Shown here piece after piece: positions 34,471 through 43,530 of a stretch of DNA of 64,000 bases. The DNA is from Massilia sp. Root351 (lineage in GTDB: Bacteria > Pseudomonadota > Gammaproteobacteria > Burkholderiales > Burkholderiaceae_D): assembly GCF_001425045.1 (NCBI RefSeq), contig NZ_LMDJ01000032.1, positions 346,405-410,404 on the forward strand, written 5' to 3'. Position 1 is the first letter of the stretch, and every line of letters begins with the position of its first letter. Position numbers and translations under genes: made by a program. The notes below the pieces were generated by a model. That model was given only the letters and a program-made list of their open reading frames with translations. It did no database searches and was not told the DNA's origin.

Positions 34471-34528
34471 CTGAGCCGCATCCCCCCACTTCGGGGTCTG
34501 ACCCCGAAGTGGGGGGGATGCGGCTCAG
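34471..34528. repeat. REP-like palindrome with GGGGTC-T-GACCCC core
   Basis: Left arm of 28 bases (34471-34498) and right arm of 29 (34500-34528) pair completely except for one bulged G, around a single T at 34499. The core is CTTCGGGGTC, T, GACCCCGAAG. It lies between DUF4198 and apbE genes. A shorter relative with GGGTCTGACCC is at 54558-54568. I interpret it as a dispersed intergenic repeat, possibly acting as a partial terminator or mRNA-stabilising hairpin. Confidence 0.8.
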
Positions 34529-34568
34529 CTTGCCTTATTTTGTGGCGGCCTCGGGCCGCCGTTTTCCT

Positions 34569-35657
34569 ATGCGCCGCATCCTTTTACCGCAGCAGATTTC
34601 CGAGGTGGCGCCACCCAGGGGCAGTGCCGTCCACCGGCTTGGCGGCCTGAGCATGGGCACCAGCTGGACCGTTCTGGTTGCGGGCGCGGCAGTGCCGCAG
34701 CAACTCCAGGCATCGCTGCAGCAACAGCTCGACAGCGTGGTGGCCGAAATGAGCCACTGGGAGGCCGAGTCGGACCTGGGGCGCTACAACCGCGCCCCGC
34801 CCGGCAGCTGGCTGCCACTGCCGCCGGCATGCTTCGATGTGCTGTCGTTTGCCATGCAGGTGGCGCACCTGTCCGGCGGGGCTTACGATCCGTGCGCCGG
34901 CGCCATCGTTAACGCCTGGGGCTTCGGCCCCAGCGGCCGGCACGACCAGCCCGGCTTTGTTGCGCCGAGCGCGGCGCGCATCGCAGAACTGCGCGCCGCG
35001 CGCGCGGCGCAGCGGCTGCTGCTGGCGCCCCCGCCCGAGGTGCCGGGTACTGCGCGGGCGGGCGGCGGGCGGGCCTATCAGCCCGGCGGCGTCCAGCTCG
35101 ACTTGTCGGCCGTGGCCAAGGGCTACAGCGTGGACCGCCTGGCGCATTGCCTGACTGCGCATGGCTTGCAGCACTTCCTGGTGGAGGTAGGCGGCGAACT
35201 GCGCGGCGCAGGCCTGAAGCCGGACGGCCAGCCGTGGTGGGTGGCGCTGGAGCAGCCGCCCGCCGCGCCGGGCGGCGCGATGGCGGGTGCGAGGATGGAC
35301 GAAATCGCGCTGGCGCTGCACGGTTTGTCGGTGGCCACCTCGGGCGACTACCGGCGCTATTTCCTGCAAGGCGGCGAGCGCTTCGCCCACACCATCGACC
35401 CGCGCAGCGCGGCGCCGATCACTAACCGGCTGGCCTCCGTCACCGTGGTGCACCCACACTGCATGGCGGCCGACGCCTGGTCCACCGCGCTGACGGTGCT
35501 GGGGCCGGAGCAGGGCCTGGCGCTGGCCGAACGGCAGGGCCTGGCGGCCCGGTTCGTGCTGCGGTCCGGGCCGCACGGCCATGATGGCGGCGCCGAAACC
35601 GAAGGCTATACCGAATACCTGAGCAGCCAGATGCGCGGCATGCTGGATGATGAATAG
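34569..35657 (+). CDS. apbE: FAD:protein FMN transferase
   Basis: A 362-residue flavin transferase that moves FMN from FAD onto a Ser/Thr of target proteins. Typical blocks are LSMGTSWTVLV, the EMSHWEAESDLGRYNR segment, GGAYDPCAGAIVNAWGFGP, DLSAVAKGYSVDRLA, HTIDPRSAAPITN (Mg-binding) and DAWSTALTVLG. No lipobox or clear signal peptide is visible from ATG 34569, unlike many periplasmic ApbE lipoproteins; the frame extends up to 34509, inside the hairpin, without adding a signal. Its location, therefore, is open. The obvious substrate in the operon is the DUF2271 protein with DGVSGAT. The flavoreductase gene starts nine bases after the stop. Confidence 0.9.
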   Translation: MRRILLPQQISEVAPPRGSAVHRLGGLSMGTSWTVLVAGAAVPQQLQASLQQQLDSVVAEMSHWEAESDLGRYNRAPPGSWLPLPPACFDVLSFAMQVAHLSGGAYDPCAGAIVNAWGFGPSGRHDQPGFVAPSAARIAELRAARAAQRLLLAPPPEVPGTARAGGGRAYQPGGVQLDLSAVAKGYSVDRLAHCLTAHGLQHFLVEVGGELRGAGLKPDGQPWWVALEQPPAAPGGAMAGARMDEIALALHGLSVATSGDYRRYFLQGGERFAHTIDPRSAAPITNRLASVTVVHPHCMAADAWSTALTVLGPEQGLALAERQGLAARFVLRSGPHGHDGGAETEGYTEYLSSQMRGMLDDE

Positions 35658-35666
35658 AACCACGCA

Positions 35667-37031
35667 ATGATACTGACCAACGATCCCCTGCGCCTGGCCC
35701 TGACCGCGGCCTGTTTCATCAGCTACGGCCTGGTGTGCCTGGCGCCCTGGCTGCGCCAGCGCCGCAAGCGCCGGGCGCACGCGGCCGGCGACGCCGCGGC
35801 CGCGCGGGCGCCGGGCTGGATCGTGGCCTATGCCAGCCAGACCGGCAGCGCGGAGGAACTGGCCGGCCAGACGCTGGAAACCCTGCGCCTGGCGGGCATT
35901 CCAGCGCGCTTGTGCGAGCTGTCGGCGCTGAAGGAAAAGGACCTGGCGGGCGCCGAGCGCATCCTGTTCCTGGTCAGCACCTACGGCGAGGGTGACGCGC
36001 CCGACGCGGCGGCCGCCTTCGCGGCCCGCATCATGACGCGCAGCCTGCCGCTGGCGCAATTGCACTACGCGGTGCTGGCGCTGGGAGACATGTCTTATGT
36101 TAATTATTGCGGCTTTGGCCGCGCGCTGGACCGGTGGCTGCAGGAGCAGGGCGCCAGCAGCCTGTTCGAACGGGTGGAGGTCAATTGCAACGCCGCGCCG
36201 GCCATCGCCGCGTGGCGCCAGCAATTGAGCCACCTGGCCGGCACCAGCGATGCGCCGGACTGGAGCGCGCCGGCCTTCGATGGCTGGCGCCTGGCCGCGC
36301 GCCGCCAGCTCAACCACGGCAGTGCCGGGGCGCCGATTTTCCACATCGAGCTGGAGCCGCTGCAGGGGGGCTTGCCCGACTGGCAGTCGGGCGACCTGGT
36401 GCAGGTGGCGGCGCCGTCCGATCCATCCCGCGCGCGCGAATATTCGATTGCGTCAGTGCCGTCCGACGGCCGGGTGCATCTGCTGGTGCGCTTGCACCTG
36501 CACGTGGACGGCAGCCACGGCCATGCCTCGGGCTGGCTGTGCATGCAGGCCCGGCCGGGCGACACGGTGCAGCTGCGGCTGCGCCAGCACCGCCGCTTCC
36601 GCCTGGAGGCCAACGCCGGCCGCCCGCTGATCCTGATCGGCAACGGCAGCGGCATTGCCGGCTTGCGCGGCCATTTGCGCACGCGCGCCCTGTCCGGCCA
36701 GGGGCGCAACTGGCTGCTGTTCGGCGAACGCCAGCTTGCCCATGATTTCCACTACCGCGAGGAAATCGCCGCCTGGCAGGCGGCAGGGCAGCTGCCCGCA
36801 CTGGATTTGGCCTGGTCGCGCGACGGCGGGCCGCAGCGCTACGTGCAGGACCTGCTGCCGGCCCGCGCCCAGCAGCTGCACGCCTGGCTGGCGGACGGCG
36901 CGGCGATCTACGTGTGCGGCAGCCTGGAAGGCATGGCGGCCGGTGTCGATCAGGCGCTGGAGGCGTTGCTGGGCCGCCGCGCGCTCGATCGGCTGGCCGA
37001 GCAGGGCCGTTACCGGCGCGACGTCTATTGA
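35667..37031 (+). CDS. Membrane-anchored flavodoxin/FNR-type reductase (CysJ-like)
   Basis: A 454-residue diflavin reductase. An N-terminal membrane anchor (residues 8-29, ALTAACFISYGLVCLAPWL) is followed by a basic stretch. The flavodoxin domain has AYASQTGSAEELAGQTLE, LVSTYGEGDAPDAAAAF and LGDMSYVNYCGFGRALD (FMN loops). The FNR half has SREYSIASVPSDG-like AREYSIASVPSDG (FAD) and LILIGNGSGIAGLRGHL (NADPH), ending RYRRDVY. It should take NADPH electrons in the cytoplasm and pass them to the membrane partner, probably the PepSY protein. Homologues are often labelled sulfite reductase flavoprotein subunits, but no CysI is here. Last gene of the Fur-controlled operon. Confidence 0.88.
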   Translation: MILTNDPLRLALTAACFISYGLVCLAPWLRQRRKRRAHAAGDAAAARAPGWIVAYASQTGSAEELAGQTLETLRLAGIPARLCELSALKEKDLAGAERILFLVSTYGEGDAPDAAAAFAARIMTRSLPLAQLHYAVLALGDMSYVNYCGFGRALDRWLQEQGASSLFERVEVNCNAAPAIAAWRQQLSHLAGTSDAPDWSAPAFDGWRLAARRQLNHGSAGAPIFHIELEPLQGGLPDWQSGDLVQVAAPSDPSRAREYSIASVPSDGRVHLLVRLHLHVDGSHGHASGWLCMQARPGDTVQLRLRQHRRFRLEANAGRPLILIGNGSGIAGLRGHLRTRALSGQGRNWLLFGERQLAHDFHYREEIAAWQAAGQLPALDLAWSRDGGPQRYVQDLLPARAQQLHAWLADGAAIYVCGSLEGMAAGVDQALEALLGRRALDRLAEQGRYRRDVY

Positions 37032-37465
37032 GCGCTGTTCGGTGCTGATGGCGATTTTTCCCTTGGAATGGCGCGTCGCTGAACCGACTGGCTGTTGTTT
37101 TTTTGTAGAAATGTAACTAAGACTACGTTGTATTATGACATCGTTGCGTTCGGCATAAATATCATATGTATCTGCATATTCCGCCATCTTGTTGAGAATA
37201 TGCGAATTTTGGCCGATTTTGCTGAATAAGATTCTTGAATTTTGGCAATATTCGACTTTTATGCTGAAAACGGCTCGCAAAGCATCTTTTTGTAAATCCG
37301 AGCCGTATCTCAGTTTTGTTTCCCCTTCATTGACATTCATCAACTCAGATGTTCAGATCGTTCCTTCGAAAAAACATTGCATCTTTCGAATAAGCCCTCG
37401 GTACAGATGGCACCGGTCAAAAAAGACCGGCATAGTTTTTGCACAACTCTACAGCGGAGAAACTT
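37032..37465. other. 434-base AT-rich intergenic region upstream of TonB receptor 1
   Basis: Markedly lower GC than the flanking genes. It holds two direct copies of GAATTTTGGC 33 bases apart (37204-37213 and 37237-37246), a CTTTTTGTAAA block (37286-37296) also found upstream of receptor 2, and a hairpin at 37413-37430. No gene is seen; the antisense frame running into the flavoreductase is a shadow. Confidence 0.6.
37413..37430 (+). promoter_or_regulatory. Leader hairpin 35 bases before TonB receptor 1
   Basis: CCGGTC, loop AAAAAA, GACCGG. The TonB-receptor start codon follows 35 bases later. A different hairpin stands 36 bases before the second receptor. The downstream CATAGTTTTT is a weak T-tract, so an attenuator is possible. 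Confidence 0.5.
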
Positions 37466-40360
37466 TTGAACAATAAATTAGTCCTGAAGCAAGGCGTACT
37501 CGCCATTGCCCTGGCGCTGGGCACGACCCAGTTCGCCATCGCTCAACAAGCTGCGGAAGCCCCGGTCACCAAGGTGTTCGTGACGGGTTCAAACATCAAG
37601 CGTTCCGACAAGGAAGGCTCGTCGCCGGTACAGACCGTGTCGGCCAAGCAGATCGCCGCCACCGGCGCCAACACCGTGGCCGAGCTGCTGCACTCGATTC
37701 CGGCCTTCGGCTCGGGCTCCTCGGTTGACGTGACCGACGGTGGTTTCTCCCGCGGCGCCGCTACCGCCTCGCTGCGCGGCCTGGGTTCGTCCTCGACCCT
37801 GGTGCTGCTGAACGGCCGCCGTATCGCCTCGTCCGCCTACGCCGACCCGAACCAGGGCAAATCGGCAGTGTACGACTTGAATTCGATCCCGCTGTCGGCC
37901 ATCGAACGCGTTGAGATCTTCAAGGACGGCGCATCGGCCGTGTACGGTTCCGACGCGATCGCCGGCGTTATCAACTTCATCACCAAGACCGACTTCACCG
38001 GCGCCGAACTGTCGGCCAGCGTGTTCGCCAATGGCGACGGCGAGTTCGGCCGCAAGACCATCAACGGCCTGATCGGTTTCGGCGACCTGGACAAGGACCG
38101 CTTCAACGGCTTCGTCTCGTTCGACCTGTCCAAGCGCGACGCGACCAAGATCGCCGACGCCACCGGCGGCATCGACCAGGCAGCCTACAGCTACATCCAG
38201 GCCCGCCTGAACCCGTATTCGAGCAGCCTGACCGACCAGCCGTTCTACTACCGCGAGCGCACCCCGGGCGGCAAGAACTTCGCCACCACTTACGCGCTGC
38301 GCAATGACGTGATCAACCGCACCAACTGCGATCCGTCGCAGAAGCTGGTGGGCAGCATCGCCGACCACAACCTGACCGCGACCAGCGTGCTGGTGGGCCG
38401 CACCTTCTGCGGCTTCAACCTGAACGACTTCAATGAAGTGCAGAGTGCGGGCAAGGATGCGAACATCCTGTCGCGCGGCACCTTCAAGGTCAACGAATCG
38501 ATGACCGCGTTCGCCGAAGCGTCCTACGCACGCTCCGAGCGCACCTACGCCGGTCCGCCGCGTACCGTGTCGACCACCGCGTCGGTCACCGTGTTCTCGG
38601 CCGACGGCAAAGCCGCTCAGCAGTTCCAGCCTATCCTGCCGATTGGCCATCCGGACAATCCGTTCACCGCAGCCAACGGCTTCACGCCGTCGCGCGCAGC
38701 GGTCGGCTTCCGCATGATGGGTCATCCAGGCGGCACCGATAACATCAACGAAACCTTCCGCGTGCTGGCCGGCCTGAAGGGCACCACCGGCATCTTCGAC
38801 TGGGAAACCGGCGCCCTGTGGAACCGCACCGAGCGTACCGAGCACTACTTCAACATGATCTACCGCCCAGTGGTGGAGCGCCTGGTGACGGAAAACCGCA
38901 CCATCGCCCAGACCATCGCGGATCCGAACTCGACCCGCAACCTGGAGAACAACGGTTTCTCGCAAGTGATGCAGATCGATGCCAAGGCGTCGACCACCAT
39001 CGGCAAGCTGCCGGGCGGTGACATCGGCGTGGCATTCGGCGGCGAAGTGCGCCAGGAGAAAATCGGCCTGTCGCCGGACAAGGAAACCCAAGCCGGCAAC
39101 ATCGTTGGCCTGGCCAACTCGCTGGCGGACGGCCAGCGCAACGTGAAGTCCGCCTTCATCGAACTGCGCACCCCGTTCTTCAAGAACTTCGAGATGGACT
39201 TCGCCGGCCGTTACGACAAGTACCCGGCAGTGTCGAGCTTCGTGCCTAAAGTCGGCAGCAAGTGGACCGTGAGCGAGCAGCTTGCCGTGCGCGGTACCTA
39301 TGCCCGTGGTTTCCGCGCCCCGGCGCTGACCCAGGTCTCGCCAGGCGGCGTGCAGTCGTTCCAGACCGTGACCGACACCGTGCGCTGCCCTGACGGCCAG
39401 CACCCGATCGGCAACGCCACCACGGCAGACTGCTCGAAGAGCATCTCCAGCCTGTCGGCAGCCAACCCGCTGCTGAAGCCTGAGAAATCGAAGTCCGCGT
39501 CGCTGGGCCTGATCCTGCAGCCGACCAAGAACCTGGACGTGCTGATCGACTTCTACAACATCAAGCTGCGTGACGAAACCGTTCTGCTGAGCGCGCAAGG
39601 CGTGGTGGACCACCCGAGCCAGTACCCAGGCGCGACCGTGGTGCGCGATACCAGCGCCGCCAACCAGCTGACGCTGGAAAACGGCACCGTGGTGCCGAAC
39701 TCCGGTCCGATCCTGCAGGTGAACCGTTCCTACATCAACCAGGGCAGCACCGAAGTCGGTGGCGTGGACCTGGAAGTTACCCTGCGTCAATCGCTGGGCG
39801 ACTGGGGCCGCCTGAGCAGCACGCTGAACTGGAGCTACCTGGCGACCTACAAGCGCGCCATGTTGCCTGGCGACACCGCGCACAACACCGCCGGTTCGAA
39901 TGGCGGCCTGTCCGACTGGGCCATCTCGGCCGGCGACAATCCGCGCAACCGTGCTTCGTTCTCGACCAACTGGAGCTACGGCGTGCATAGCCTGACCGGC
40001 ATCGTCGATTTCGTCGATCACGTGTCGCTGCTGCGCCGCTACGACAACGCCGACGTGTACCCAGTGGCGTACTGCCACTACGGCACCGGCCAGCCATCGT
40101 CCGCTTACCAGCTGGGCGGCCTGCCGAAGTACACCAGCTCGAACTGCGAAGTGGCAAGCTGGACCACCTTCGGCCTGAACTACTCGTACACCGGCGTGAA
40201 GAACCTGACCCTGTCCCTGAACATCAAGAACGTTCTGGACCGCAAAGCTCCTTACGACCCGCGCTACGGCACCGCCTCGCAGTTTGAAGGCTACAACACC
40301 CAGCTGCACAACGGCATGGGCCGCAACTTCCGCGTCACCGCGAAATACGCCTTCAAGTAA
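37466..40360 (+). CDS. TonB-dependent outer membrane receptor 1
   Basis: A 964-residue receptor. TTG 37466 is chosen because GGAGA lies 5-10 bases upstream and the product starts with a normal signal peptide (KLVLKQGVLAIALALGTTQF, cleavage after FAIAQ). The plug domain starts VTKVFVTGSNIKRSDKEGSS and includes TLVLLNGRRIASSAY, VEIFKDGASAVYGSDAIAGV. The barrel ends in NFRVTAKYAFK with the aromatic-rich last strand. The long-loop type (GSNIKR) is common in Oxalobacteraceae and Caulobacter-like organisms for carbohydrate or peptide uptake; no heme or siderophore-specific motif (FRAP/NPNL) is seen. Substrate unknown. It has its own terminator and an adjacent paralogue. Confidence 0.93.
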   Translation: MNNKLVLKQGVLAIALALGTTQFAIAQQAAEAPVTKVFVTGSNIKRSDKEGSSPVQTVSAKQIAATGANTVAELLHSIPAFGSGSSVDVTDGGFSRGAATASLRGLGSSSTLVLLNGRRIASSAYADPNQGKSAVYDLNSIPLSAIERVEIFKDGASAVYGSDAIAGVINFITKTDFTGAELSASVFANGDGEFGRKTINGLIGFGDLDKDRFNGFVSFDLSKRDATKIADATGGIDQAAYSYIQARLNPYSSSLTDQPFYYRERTPGGKNFATTYALRNDVINRTNCDPSQKLVGSIADHNLTATSVLVGRTFCGFNLNDFNEVQSAGKDANILSRGTFKVNESMTAFAEASYARSERTYAGPPRTVSTTASVTVFSADGKAAQQFQPILPIGHPDNPFTAANGFTPSRAAVGFRMMGHPGGTDNINETFRVLAGLKGTTGIFDWETGALWNRTERTEHYFNMIYRPVVERLVTENRTIAQTIADPNSTRNLENNGFSQVMQIDAKASTTIGKLPGGDIGVAFGGEVRQEKIGLSPDKETQAGNIVGLANSLADGQRNVKSAFIELRTPFFKNFEMDFAGRYDKYPAVSSFVPKVGSKWTVSEQLAVRGTYARGFRAPALTQVSPGGVQSFQTVTDTVRCPDGQHPIGNATTADCSKSISSLSAANPLLKPEKSKSASLGLILQPTKNLDVLIDFYNIKLRDETVLLSAQGVVDHPSQYPGATVVRDTSAANQLTLENGTVVPNSGPILQVNRSYINQGSTEVGGVDLEVTLRQSLGDWGRLSSTLNWSYLATYKRAMLPGDTAHNTAGSNGGLSDWAISAGDNPRNRASFSTNWSYGVHSLTGIVDFVDHVSLLRRYDNADVYPVAYCHYGTGQPSSAYQLGGLPKYTSSNCEVASWTTFGLNYSYTGVKNLTLSLNIKNVLDRKAPYDPRYGTASQFEGYNTQLHNGMGRNFRVTAKYAFK

Positions 40361-40382
40361 TCCTTGACGGTGTAGCCAAGAG

Positions 40383-40412
40383 CCCCGCCGGCGCGAGCCG
40401 GCGGGGTTTTTT
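40383..40412 (+). terminator. Terminator after TonB receptor 1
   Basis: CCCCGCCGGC, loop GCGA, GCCGGCGGGG, six Ts. Almost identical to the terminator after receptor 2. Confidence 0.92.
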
Positions 40413-40696
40413 CATGCCTGCGGCACCGGCGTGCGTTGTGGAAATAAGACAAGTTGGTCCGGTTTCGGCGGAATTAGCGGAACTTAATTTGGTTTGGCTG
40501 AGGCCGCTCTGAATTATCTCCAATTCTCACTCTTTCTGTAACTTTTTGGCAATCTTGCTGTCGATTTTGCCATGACGTTGATGACCGTTGCATTACATAA
40601 TCAGGTCTTCCGAGGGCAGGGCGGTTAACTTTTTGTAAAAATTACGTGCGTTTCGCACGTATCCCTTGCGTTGATCCACGATGACAGGAGTTGTGC
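40413..40696. other. Intergenic region upstream of TonB receptor 2
   Basis: AT-richer, with TTTTGGCAAT (40544-40553) and CTTTTTGTAAA (40629-40639) that also occur upstream of receptor 1, and a hairpin ACGTGCG-TTT-CGCACGT at 40644-40660, 36 bases before the start codon. No gene seen. Confidence 0.6.
40644..40660 (+). promoter_or_regulatory. Leader hairpin 36 bases before TonB receptor 2
   Basis: Perfect 7-bp stem ACGTGCG / CGCACGT with a TTT loop. Same distance from the start codon as the hairpin before receptor 1, but a different sequence. Confidence 0.5.
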
Positions 40697-43447
40697 ATGG
40701 TTTTGAAAGAAAAAATTGGCGTGCGTTCGGTGCGTCTGGCATTTGCCGTGATGGCTGGTGCGGCCACCTTGGGCGGCAATGCTGTTGCTCAAGAGCAAAT
40801 TCAGAAGGTTGAAATCACCGGTTCGGCCATCAAGCGCATCGCCGTGGAAGGCGCACTGCCGGTGCAGCGCCTGTCGTCCGAGCAGATCGCCAAGTCCGGC
40901 GCCACCACCGTGGCCGACCTGATCCAGGCGCTGCCTTCGATGCAAGGTTTCACCATCGACGCGATTGCCGCCGGCTCCAACTCCGGTGGCCGCGTGTCCG
41001 CCTCCATCCACGACCTGGGCGAGGACTACACGCTGGTGCTGCTGAATGGCCGCCGCGTCGCGCCGCAAGGCTCGGGCAGCACCATCAACCTGAACGCCAT
41101 CCCGATGAGCGCGGTTGAGCGCGTGGAGATCCTGACCGACGGCGCTTCGGCCCTGTACGGCTCGGACGCCATCGCCGGCGTGATCAACTTCATCCTGAAG
41201 AAAAACCTGCAGGGCGGTTCGATCGAAGCCACCTACAGCCAGCCCGGCGAGAGCAGCGCCGGCACGCAGTCGAACATCAACGCCACCTACGGCTTCGGCG
41301 ACCTGGAGAAGGACCGTTTCAACGTGATGGCCTCGTTCCGCCATGACGAGCGCAAGCAGGTCAAGGCGCTGGACCGCGATTTCGCCGACACCGCGTACAT
41401 TCCATTTAGCAACAACGGCAACAACTACATCTACGACCGCACCAGCCCGGCAGCCATCCCGGCCAACGTGTCGGCCACCTTCAACTCCGGCGCCTCGCCG
41501 ATCGGCTTCAATCCCTACCAGAAGAAGAACGGCAGCTGCGCGCCGATGAACCAGCTGGCGCTGAGCAACACCGCGCTGGTGCAGAACTGCGGCTTCGACT
41601 TCGTGCAGACCATTGAAATCGTGCCGGAGAACAAGCGCGACAGTTTCTTCGGCAAAGCCACCTTCAAGGCCACCGACAACCTGACCCTGTTCGCCGAAGC
41701 GGCGTACTCGCGCCTGGACCTGACCGCCCGCATCGCCCCGAACACCGCGTCGGTGTCGATCGCCAAGAACTCGGCGATGTACAACACCTACGTCAAGCCC
41801 TACATGACGGCCGCGCAGCACGCCGACGTCAAGGCCGTGACCGCCAGCTACCGCACCTACGACTGGGGTACCCGCGACAGCCAGACCATCACCGATTCGA
41901 AGAACCTGGTGCTGGGCGCGGAAGGCGAATTCGGCGCCTGGAACTTCGGCACCGGCCTGACCTGGTCGCAAAACGCGATCGATGAGCGCTATGTCGGCGG
42001 CTACGTGAAAAACGCGGAATTCCGCGACATGCTGGCCAAGAACCTGTTCGACCCCTTCCTGGGCATCGGCGCGCAGTCCGACGCGACCAAGCAGCTGATC
42101 GCCAACTCGGTCTACAAGGGTTCGATCCGCGATGCGTCGACCACGCTGAAAGGCATCGACGCCCGCGCGTCGCGCGAGCTGTTCGCCCTGCCGGGCGGTC
42201 CGGCCCAGATCGCACTGGGCGGCGACTACCGCAATTACCATTACGTGCAGACGCCGAACGCCACCAGCTCGGACATCTTCGGCTTTAGCGCGTCGCCGGC
42301 CTACGACCTGGAGCGCGCCAACTACGGCGTGTTCGCCGAGCTGGCCGCGCCGGTGCACAAGACCGTCGAGCTGACCGCCGCCGCCCGCTACGACACCTTC
42401 AACGCCGTCAAGAACGCGCTCGCCAAGCGCGACATGGGCTCGAAGGAATCGTCCAGCACCTACAAGGTGTCGGCACGCTGGCAGCCGACCCAGACCTTCC
42501 TGGCGCGCGGCTCCTACGGCACCGGCTTCAAGGCGCCTAGCATGCTCGATATCGGCCAGCCGCTGGTGGCGGCCGGCTTCACCGCCTCGTCGTGGGACTG
42601 CCCGGCCAACCTGAAGGCGGAAAACGCCGACTACTGCCAGGTGGGCAAGCGCCAGTACAACGTCATCTCGGGCGGCAATGAGAACCTGAAACCGGAGAAA
42701 TCCAAGCAGTTCACCGTGGGCTTCCGCTACGAGCCGACCACGTCGTTCTCGGTGCAGGCCGACCTGTGGGACGTGAAAATGCGCGACGCGGTGTCCAGCG
42801 TGAGCGAGAATCAGATCTTCACCGATCCGGTCAAGTTCCGTGACCTGTTCACCACCTTCGTCGATCCGGGCAACAATCAGACCTACTGGGCCAAGAAGAC
42901 CCTGTCGGTCAACATCGGCCAGACCCACAACCAGGGCGTGGACTGGGAAACCACTTACCGCCACCGCTTCGCGTTCGGCAACCTGACCAGCGTGCTGAAC
43001 GGCACCTACCTGATCAAGTCCGACTACACCAAGGCGGGTACCTCGAACGAGTGGACCTCGAGCATGAACTACTTCGGCTCCAACGATAAAGTGGCGTTCC
43101 GCCACATTATCCGCCTGGCCACCACGCTGGACACCGGCAAGTTCTCGAACACGCTGACGGCCAACTACCGCAACGGCTACACCGATGCGGAAGCGGAAAG
43201 CCGCAACGTGGCGACCAACAAGCTGGAGAAATTCCGTCTGGAAGTGCCATCGCACCTGACGTTCGACTGGCAGGGCAAATGGCAGGTGAGCAAGCAGGTA
43301 GGCCTGCGCGCCGGCGTGAAGAACATCGCCGACCGCAACCCGCCGTTCTCGCTGCGCGCCTCGTCGGGCCACCAGGTTGGTTTCGATCCGCGCTATGCCG
43401 ATCCGATGGGCCGCACCTTCTACATGACCGGTAACTACACCTTCTAA
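40697..43447 (+). CDS. TonB-dependent outer membrane receptor 2
   Basis: A 916-residue receptor paralogous to the one just upstream. ATG 40697 has AGGAG seven bases before it; the signal peptide ends GGNAVAQ. The plug opens QKVEITGSAIKRIAVEGALP, contains YTLVLLNGRRVAPQGSG and ILTDGASALYGSDAIAGVIN, and the barrel ends MGRTFYMTGNYTF. Cysteine-bearing extracellular loops (for example GSCAPMNQ and SSWDCPANLKAENADYCQVG) suggest disulfide-stabilised loops. The ligand is unknown. Each receptor has a separate leader and terminator, so they can be regulated independently. No inner-membrane transporter or TonB/ExbBD genes are nearby. Confidence 0.93.
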   Translation: MVLKEKIGVRSVRLAFAVMAGAATLGGNAVAQEQIQKVEITGSAIKRIAVEGALPVQRLSSEQIAKSGATTVADLIQALPSMQGFTIDAIAAGSNSGGRVSASIHDLGEDYTLVLLNGRRVAPQGSGSTINLNAIPMSAVERVEILTDGASALYGSDAIAGVINFILKKNLQGGSIEATYSQPGESSAGTQSNINATYGFGDLEKDRFNVMASFRHDERKQVKALDRDFADTAYIPFSNNGNNYIYDRTSPAAIPANVSATFNSGASPIGFNPYQKKNGSCAPMNQLALSNTALVQNCGFDFVQTIEIVPENKRDSFFGKATFKATDNLTLFAEAAYSRLDLTARIAPNTASVSIAKNSAMYNTYVKPYMTAAQHADVKAVTASYRTYDWGTRDSQTITDSKNLVLGAEGEFGAWNFGTGLTWSQNAIDERYVGGYVKNAEFRDMLAKNLFDPFLGIGAQSDATKQLIANSVYKGSIRDASTTLKGIDARASRELFALPGGPAQIALGGDYRNYHYVQTPNATSSDIFGFSASPAYDLERANYGVFAELAAPVHKTVELTAAARYDTFNAVKNALAKRDMGSKESSSTYKVSARWQPTQTFLARGSYGTGFKAPSMLDIGQPLVAAGFTASSWDCPANLKAENADYCQVGKRQYNVISGGNENLKPEKSKQFTVGFRYEPTTSFSVQADLWDVKMRDAVSSVSENQIFTDPVKFRDLFTTFVDPGNNQTYWAKKTLSVNIGQTHNQGVDWETTYRHRFAFGNLTSVLNGTYLIKSDYTKAGTSNEWTSSMNYFGSNDKVAFRHIIRLATTLDTGKFSNTLTANYRNGYTDAEAESRNVATNKLEKFRLEVPSHLTFDWQGKWQVSKQVGLRAGVKNIADRNPPFSLRASSGHQVGFDPRYADPMGRTFYMTGNYTF

Positions 43448-43499
43448 TGTGGCGCCCGGCCGCGCTGCGGCCGGCGCGGTGAGCCATTCCGACAGAACA

Positions 43500-43530
43500 C
43501 CCCGCCAGCGCAAGCCGGCGGGGTTTTTTT
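43500..43530 (+). terminator. Terminator after TonB receptor 2, overlapping the convergent gene's stop
   Basis: CCCCGCCAGC, loop GCAA, GCCGGCGGGG (one A-C mismatch) and seven Ts. The T-tract reaches the stop codon of the convergent DUF2325 gene. Confidence 0.88.

Noticed and set aside
35667..37031. Assigning the diflavin reductase as CysJ of assimilatory sulfite reduction
   Set aside because: It is membrane-anchored, shorter than CysJ, and lies in a Fur-controlled operon without cysI or other sulfur genes.
36453..37343. 296-residue minus-strand frame covering the end of the flavoreductase and the AT-rich gap
   Set aside because: Most of it is a shadow of the flavoreductase; the portion in the gap has no start signal or recognisable domain.
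37466..43447. Heme or siderophore receptor role for the two TonB-dependent receptors
   Set aside because: No heme-receptor motif (FRAP/NPNL) and no Fur box before either gene; the Fur boxes seen belong to the PepSY operon and hemP.
37589..43513. Very long minus-strand frames opposite both TonB receptors
   Set aside because: Both are codon-position shadows of the receptors, with no domain resemblance or ribosome-binding site.
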